A stretch of 64,000 nucleotides of DNA, taken from assembly GCF_016892625.1 (NCBI RefSeq), contig NZ_JAFEMW010000001.1:1426001-1490000 (forward strand), given 5' to 3'. This DNA comes from Brevibacterium sp. RIT 803 (GTDB lineage: Bacteria > Actinomycetota > Actinomycetes > Actinomycetales > Brevibacteriaceae). Of this stretch, positions 59,710 through 64,000 are shown piece after piece (positions within the stretch are counted from its first letter, which is position 1; each line of letters opens with the position of its first letter). The translations under genes and the position numbers were made by a program. The notes below the pieces were generated by a model. The model saw only the letters and a program-made list of their open reading frames with translations. It was not told the origin of the DNA and made no database searches.

Positions 59710-60513
59710 TCAGCCCATCACCAGGCCATTGTCGACGACGAGGTTCTGACCCGTCACCGCTCGTGAGGCCGGTGATGCGAAGAACACCACCGCCGAGGCG
59801 AATTCCTCCGGAGTCGTCACATGTCCCAGCGGAGTCTGGGCCGCGATCTGATCGAAGACCTCTTCCGGAGTCGCCGAGGAGGCGTCGGTCGTGCGCAGCA
59901 GTCCACCGGAGACCATATTCACTCTGACTCCCGCTGGCCCGAGGTCCTTGGCGAAGGTCCTCGTCAAGGACAGCAGGGCTGCCTTCGCCGCGGTGTAGTC
60001 GTGGTAGGGCACAACGGGGTTCTGCACAAGGTTGGATCCGATGTTGATGACCCGTCCCGAGCCGATCTCGCGAAATCCTCTCATTGCCGCCTGGACAGTG
60101 TTGAGCGCCGCTCCGACGGCCCCACGGAACTGGTCGGTGAAATCGGAGAAGTCGATTTCGTCTGCCGGCTGCCGCTCCTCGCCGTTGAAGGAGAAGTCGA
60201 CAAGAGCGTTGTTGACCACCGTCGACACGGGCGCACCGAACTCGGCATGTGCAGCTGCGAGCATGGCGTCGACTGCGCGTGAGTCGGTGACATCGGCCTC
60301 GATGGCCACTGCACGACCACCACGAGCACGGATGGCCTCGGCGAGCTCCTCCGCGGCCTCGGCAGAGTAGCGATAGTTGATGACGAGCGCCGATCCCTCA
60401 TGAGCAAAGGCCTTCGCGATGGATGATCCGACCCCGCGGCCGGCCCCGGTGACGAGGACGATCTGCTGGTCCAAGGGCATGGCCGATGTCGTGAATGCCT
60501 GGGCGTTGCTCAT
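59710..60513 (-). CDS. 3-oxoacyl-ACP reductase-like SDR
   Basis: 267-aa SDR related to FabG. TGAGRGVG loop (about 22-29), NYRYSAEAAEELAEAIRARGG (about 45-65, trimmed), VNNA (about 100-103), GSN(L) with the catalytic Ser, and YHDYTAAKAALLSL with Tyr-Lys (about 172-186). The C-terminal end (SRAVTGQNLVVDNGLVMG) is the FabG family ending. It should reduce a 3-oxoacyl thioester or oxidise the alcohol. GAAGGAG before the ATG sets the start. It lies near, but is oriented against, the ole genes; any link to olefin synthesis is speculative. Confidence 0.86.
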   Translation of the reverse strand: MSNAQAFTTSAMPLDQQIVLVTGAGRGVGSSIAKAFAHEGSALVINYRYSAEAAEELAEAIRARGGRAVAIEADVTDSRAVDAMLAAAHAEFGAPVSTVVNNALVDFSFNGEERQPADEIDFSDFTDQFRGAVGAALNTVQAAMRGFREIGSGRVINIGSNLVQNPVVPYHDYTAAKAALLSLTRTFAKDLGPAGVRVNMVSGGLLRTTDASSATPEEVFDQIAAQTPLGHVTTPEEFASAVVFFASPASRAVTGQNLVVDNGLVMG

Positions 60514-60726
60514 CGCGATTCTCCTTCGAATGCTGGGCGCCCTCGGTGGTGCCGAGGTCATATCCGGTCGTGATCTCACCCTACCCGCGCGTTGGGGCAC
60601 CGATGCCATTCTCGGGTGCGTCTTCACCGGTCGCCGGGTGTGTTGCGGCGCTCAAACGTGATTACCTGGCCGATCCTCCTTAGACTGAGCACACGACCAT
60701 CGTTGTCCATCCCCAGGAAGTCCCTC

Positions 60727-61821
60727 ATGAGCGAGCTCGGAGCCAGCATCTCAATCGGAGTCCTCGCAGCACTCGTCGTTCTCATCATCTACCTGATCGC
60801 GTCGCGAATCGGGCGATGGCAGCCAGCTCCGCAGCGTCGACCCCAGGGCGGACAGGCGCCGCAGCAGCCTGGGTACGGCCCCGGGGGCTACGGTCAGCAG
60901 GGCTACGCGCCGGGTGCACGACCGCGGGGCGGCTCCTACGACCAGTCGACGCGTGCCTACAATCAGCCGTCTCAGGCCTACGATCAAACGACCCGCGCCT
61001 ATCCCCAACAGCCCGAGCGCGTCTACGGTTTGAGCGAGGGTGAGACTCGTGTGATGCCTGCGACTGGGGCCGACACCGACTCGCGGGCCACCAAGGCTGA
61101 ACTCAGAGACAATATCGGCCAGTCGGGGCAGATGGTCGAGACGAACCGTCGCGCTGCCACCTCCTCCAACGGCGACACGCTGGCGGTGTTCACGTATATC
61201 TTCGGCGCCGCCCTCATCGCCGTCATCGCGTTCGTGTTCTTCAACAATCTCCTCTTGCCCGCGACGGTCGGCGCACTGGCAGGCGCGATCATCTGTGTGG
61301 CGTCGGCATCGACCTACACGCTGAAGTCCCTCGAATTCTGGCCGGACAATTCGACGATCACGATCATCAATCTCCTCGTGGCCCTGGCCGCCTCCGTCGC
61401 CATGTTCATCGGCGCCGAGCAGACCGAACGCGACGGATTCACACTGGGCCGCATCACAGATTCCTTCGCCGCACTGCCACTCAGCGAAGGATTCACCGGC
61501 TTCGCCACCGCCATTGCCGATCGCGTCGTCGAGTTCTTCCGCGAATTCGGGTTCATGGGCTTCATCTTCCTGATCCTCATGGGCGTCGGCTGCATCATCG
61601 TCTTCACGCTGGCGGCCAAGTCGCTCATCGACGTCATGGACTGGCGCATCTTCGTCCAGTTCGGACGCTTCGTCACCGACCGCCCCATGTCCCATTCGCG
61701 TGCCGTTCGCTTCCAGTCTTCGAAGGTTTCGCACACCGTGACGTCGATCATTCTGGCCGGGATCGCGGTCCTCTGCGCGACCGGAATGGCCTATGACGGA
61801 TTCACCTGGTTCACTCGCTGA
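60727..61821 (+). CDS. Membrane protein with Gly/Gln/Tyr-rich cytoplasmic linker
   Basis: 364-aa protein. One N-terminal membrane helix (about 9-27) leads to a low-complexity Gln/Gly/Pro/Tyr/Arg region (about 31-105) with YDQSTRAYNQPSQAYDQTTR-type repeats, then a linker and about five membrane helices (about 157-180, 183-200, 215-235, 280-302 and 335-355). I recognise no family. The Tyr-rich repeats could be phosphorylated or drive assembly. AGGAAG lies eight bases before the ATG. It precedes oleA by 127 bp on the same strand, so it could be co-expressed, but nothing links it to the pathway. Confidence 0.75.
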   Translation: MSELGASISIGVLAALVVLIIYLIASRIGRWQPAPQRRPQGGQAPQQPGYGPGGYGQQGYAPGARPRGGSYDQSTRAYNQPSQAYDQTTRAYPQQPERVYGLSEGETRVMPATGADTDSRATKAELRDNIGQSGQMVETNRRAATSSNGDTLAVFTYIFGAALIAVIAFVFFNNLLLPATVGALAGAIICVASASTYTLKSLEFWPDNSTITIINLLVALAASVAMFIGAEQTERDGFTLGRITDSFAALPLSEGFTGFATAIADRVVEFFREFGFMGFIFLILMGVGCIIVFTLAAKSLIDVMDWRIFVQFGRFVTDRPMSHSRAVRFQSSKVSHTVTSIILAGIAVLCATGMAYDGFTWFTR

Positions 61822-61948
61822 GAAACAATTCAGCTTGAGGGATATAAGATAGTCTCCGGACTTCCCCGTCGTGGCGCGCTTCAAGAGTGCGTCGCATCGG
61901 CCTTCAGCAGACGACGACGAACGACCCGCAAAGGGATGAGAACCTCAA

Positions 61949-62977
61949 TTGGCGAATGGCAACGCAACATTCCGGCACTCGAACGTGGCGCTTCTCGGCC
62001 TGACTGAGATCCTCGCCCCGAACGAAGTGACCTCTCAAGAATTCGACGAGCGCCTCGCCGATACCCTGTCCATGCTCAACCTGCCGACCGGGCTGCTGCA
62101 GCGCGTCGCGGGAGTCTACGCGCGACGCAACTGGGACCAGCCGAGTCAGTTCGCCGACGGTGCGATCGCCGCTGGCAAGAAGGCTCTCGCCGACTCGGGA
62201 GTCTCCCCCGACGCGATCGGACTGATGATCAACACCTCGGTCACGCGTGAGCACCTCGAGCCTTCTGTGGCCGTCGGCGTGCACGCCGGCATCGGCCTGG
62301 GTTCTCAGGCGATGAACTTCGACATCGCCAACGCCTGCCTGGGCTTCGTCAACGGAATGACCCTGGCCGCGAACATGATCGACGCCGGCCAGATCGAATA
62401 CGCCCTCGTCGTCGCCGGCGAGGATGCCTCCCGCGTCCAAGAGGCCACACTGCGCCGATTGACCCGCCCAGGCATCAGCCGTGAGGAGTACCTCAACGAG
62501 TTCGCCTCCCTGACACTGGGATCCGGTGCCTCCGCCGCCGTCCTCGGGCCAGCCGACAAGCACCCGGAAGGCCACCGCATCCTCGGCGGCATCACCCGCG
62601 CTGCGACCCAGCACCACGAACTGTGCGTGGGCGATCACAACGGAATGTTCACCGACACCAAGGGGCTGCTGGCCGGCGGCATGGAACTCGTCGTCGCCGC
62701 GTGGGAAGAAGCCCACGAGGATGGCTGGAACTGGCGCGACATGGATCGCTACGTCATGCACCAGGTCTCCGACGTACACGTCAACTCGATCACGAAGGCC
62801 GCGAACCTCGATCCCGATCGGATTCCGGTCACCTATCCCGAACTCGGCAATGTGGGACCGGCTTCCCTGCCGATCACGCTCAGCCGCGAGGCGTCACACC
62901 TCAAACCCGGCGACCGCATCCTGTGCATGGGAGTCGGGTCGGGGCTCAACACCGCAATGACCGAAATCGAGTGGTAG
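61949..62977 (+). CDS. oleA: OleA-type thiolase (head-to-head fatty acyl-CoA condensing enzyme)
   Basis: 342-aa thiolase-fold protein. In the olefin pathway OleA joins two fatty acyl-CoAs into a 2-alkyl-3-ketoalkanoic acid. The OleA signatures are visible: the catalytic Cys130 in ANACLGF, the intersubunit Glu in SVTREHLEPS (E104), His271 in YVMHQVSDVH and Asn301 in GNVGPASLP. FabH shares C-H-N, but the Glu is an OleA feature. The start is TTG, with AAGGG at longer spacing. The OleB-like gene starts seven bases after its stop, so they form an operon. Length is normal for OleA. Confidence 0.92.
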   Translation: MANGNATFRHSNVALLGLTEILAPNEVTSQEFDERLADTLSMLNLPTGLLQRVAGVYARRNWDQPSQFADGAIAAGKKALADSGVSPDAIGLMINTSVTREHLEPSVAVGVHAGIGLGSQAMNFDIANACLGFVNGMTLAANMIDAGQIEYALVVAGEDASRVQEATLRRLTRPGISREEYLNEFASLTLGSGASAAVLGPADKHPEGHRILGGITRAATQHHELCVGDHNGMFTDTKGLLAGGMELVVAAWEEAHEDGWNWRDMDRYVMHQVSDVHVNSITKAANLDPDRIPVTYPELGNVGPASLPITLSREASHLKPGDRILCMGVGSGLNTAMTEIEW

Positions 62978-62984
62978 AGGTTCG

Positions 62985-64000
62985 ATGATATTTCCTGCAC
63001 GGCCGGCTCAGGCTCCCCCGAAGCTGCCCGAGTGGGACCCCGCCTGGTCCCGAATCGTCGAGGCCAAGACACCCGACGGGCCGCATTCCTTCCATGTCCT
63101 CGACACCCTTGCGGTGCTGCGCGCCGAAGGGTTCGAACCCAGCGGCACGATTCTTGCCCTGCACGGCAATCCGACCTGGTCGTACCTGTGGCGACACCTT
63201 GCCCAGGCAACGATGGACGCTGCCCGTTCCGGCGGACGCGTGTGGCGGCTCATCGCCCCCGACCAGCTCGACATGGGCTTCTCGGAGCGGCTGGCGCATG
63301 AGTCTCTGCCGACTCCCCACGGCGCCGAGGTGCGCCGGATGTCCCAGCGCATCGATGACTTCGACGCCGTCGTCACGTCTCTTCTCGCCGAGGTGGCCGG
63401 CAGTTCTGCACTCGACGACGCAGTCGCGTCGGCCGATCATCCGATCGTGACGATCGGACACGACTGGGGCGGCGTCCTGTCCCTGGGGTGGGCGGCACGC
63501 AACACCGATCTCGTCTCCGCCTCGATCAGCCTCAACACGGCTGTCCACCAGCCTGAGGACGCCCCGATACCGGCACCTCTGCGGGCAACCTTGGCCGGAC
63601 CCATGCTGCCGACTGCCACCGTGGTCACCGACGGATTCCTGCGGGTGACGATGAGCCTCGGCGATCTCACCCCAGAGATCAAGGACGCCTTCCGTTCCCC
63701 GTATGAGAACGCCTCACAGCGCCACGGGATCGGCGGCTTCGTCGCCGACATCCCCGTCGACGAGAACCACCCGTCCTACTCGGAGCTGCAGCGTGTAGGC
63801 GCCGATATCGCAGCCTACGAGCACCCTGCCCTCCTGGTGTGGGGCCCGAAGGACCCGGTCTTCCTCGAACGCTATCTGCGTGACCTGCGTCAGCGCCTGC
63901 CCCAGGCCGACGTGCACCGCTTCGAGCTGGGTTCCCACTTAGTCAGCGAAGACTATGACGTGTCCGGCGTCGTCACCGACTGGCTGAAGACGCAGTTCCC
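62985..64000 (+). CDS. oleB: OleB-type haloalkane-dehalogenase-like enzyme, probably fused to OleC; cut by window end
   Basis: Open reading frame to the last base of the window (338 codons seen, no stop). The alpha/beta-hydrolase core has ALHGNPTWSYLWR (about 58-70, oxyanion region), the nucleophile Asp160 in IGHDWGGVLSLGW, and a C-terminal His in FELGSHLVSED. OleB decarboxylates a beta-lactone to the cis-olefin. In actinobacteria OleB is usually fused to the AMP-ligase-like OleC; the window ends about where an OleC domain would begin, so fusion is likely but unseen. AGAGG precedes the ATG. An OleD-type dehydrogenase should follow outside the window. Confidence 0.88.
   Translation, partial: MIFPARPAQAPPKLPEWDPAWSRIVEAKTPDGPHSFHVLDTLAVLRAEGFEPSGTILALHGNPTWSYLWRHLAQATMDAARSGGRVWRLIAPDQLDMGFSERLAHESLPTPHGAEVRRMSQRIDDFDAVVTSLLAEVAGSSALDDAVASADHPIVTIGHDWGGVLSLGWAARNTDLVSASISLNTAVHQPEDAPIPAPLRATLAGPMLPTATVVTDGFLRVTMSLGDLTPEIKDAFRSPYENASQRHGIGGFVADIPVDENHPSYSELQRVGADIAAYEHPALLVWGPKDPVFLERYLRDLRQRLPQADVHRFELGSHLVSEDYDVSGVVTDWLKTQF

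Overview
This is a high-GC actinobacterial chromosome segment (roughly 60-65% GC by eye). Gene content points to a Micrococcales organism, most plausibly Brevibacterium or a close relative: paired Asp23/DUF6286 envelope-stress genes, a DUF5926 gene next to a glycosyltransferase and pheA, a DUF5819 plus HTTM pair, GlsB, a clpB preceded by an HspR-type HAIR operator, and an OleA plus OleB-type olefin pair. The genus is inference from content, not from a marker gene.

Layout. (1) 1-3692, minus strand: the end of an exopolysaccharide/capsule locus. It holds a PglC/WcaJ-type sugar transferase with an extra C-terminal domain, an LMW-PTP-like protein that has lost its nucleophilic cysteine, a Wzz-BY-kinase fusion, and a second, catalytically normal LMW-PTP cut by the window edge. 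(2) 3907-14861, minus strand: three large LuxR-family (LAL-type) regulators surround a two-gene module, an ATP-grasp ligase and a fold-III PLP decarboxylase. This is the most unusual block. Nothing in it is housekeeping, and the enzyme pair recalls ligase/decarboxylase pairs such as BtrJ/BtrK. (3) 15450-17831: a two-subunit acyl-CoA dehydrogenase operon. (4) 18155-21979: SpoU methyltransferase, an ABC-2 exporter with a degenerate ATPase, and pyrE. (5) 22098-26654: GlsB, an ECF-like sigma factor and a divergent Asp23/Gls24 envelope-stress cluster. (6) 26906-29409: SDR, thioesterase, xth. (7) 29793-36058: a fourth large LuxR-type protein lacking an ATPase domain, a RelA/SpoT-domain protein, DUF5926, glycosyltransferase and pheA. 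(8) 36165-45226: FAD dehydrogenase, SDR, a 9-bp minisatellite, epimerase, crotonase, Na+/H+ antiporter and HAIR-controlled clpB. (9) 45400-57675: HTTM/DUF5819, CaiB-type CoA transferase, agmatine deiminase, YtxH-like protein, cardiolipin synthase, Nudix, crotonase, MFS, TM2 protein and FMN-dependent glutamate-synthase-like protein. (10) 57731-64000: dienelactone hydrolase, an AbiEi/DUF559-like gene flanked by 25-bp direct repeats, SDR, a membrane protein, then oleA and the start of oleB (probably an oleBC fusion) running off the right edge.

Long perfect palindromes (21-27 bp arms) punctuate convergent gene ends and look like bidirectional terminators. No rRNA, tRNA, insertion sequence, prophage or CRISPR array was recognised. 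Domain calls were made by eye from motifs; no database search was possible.
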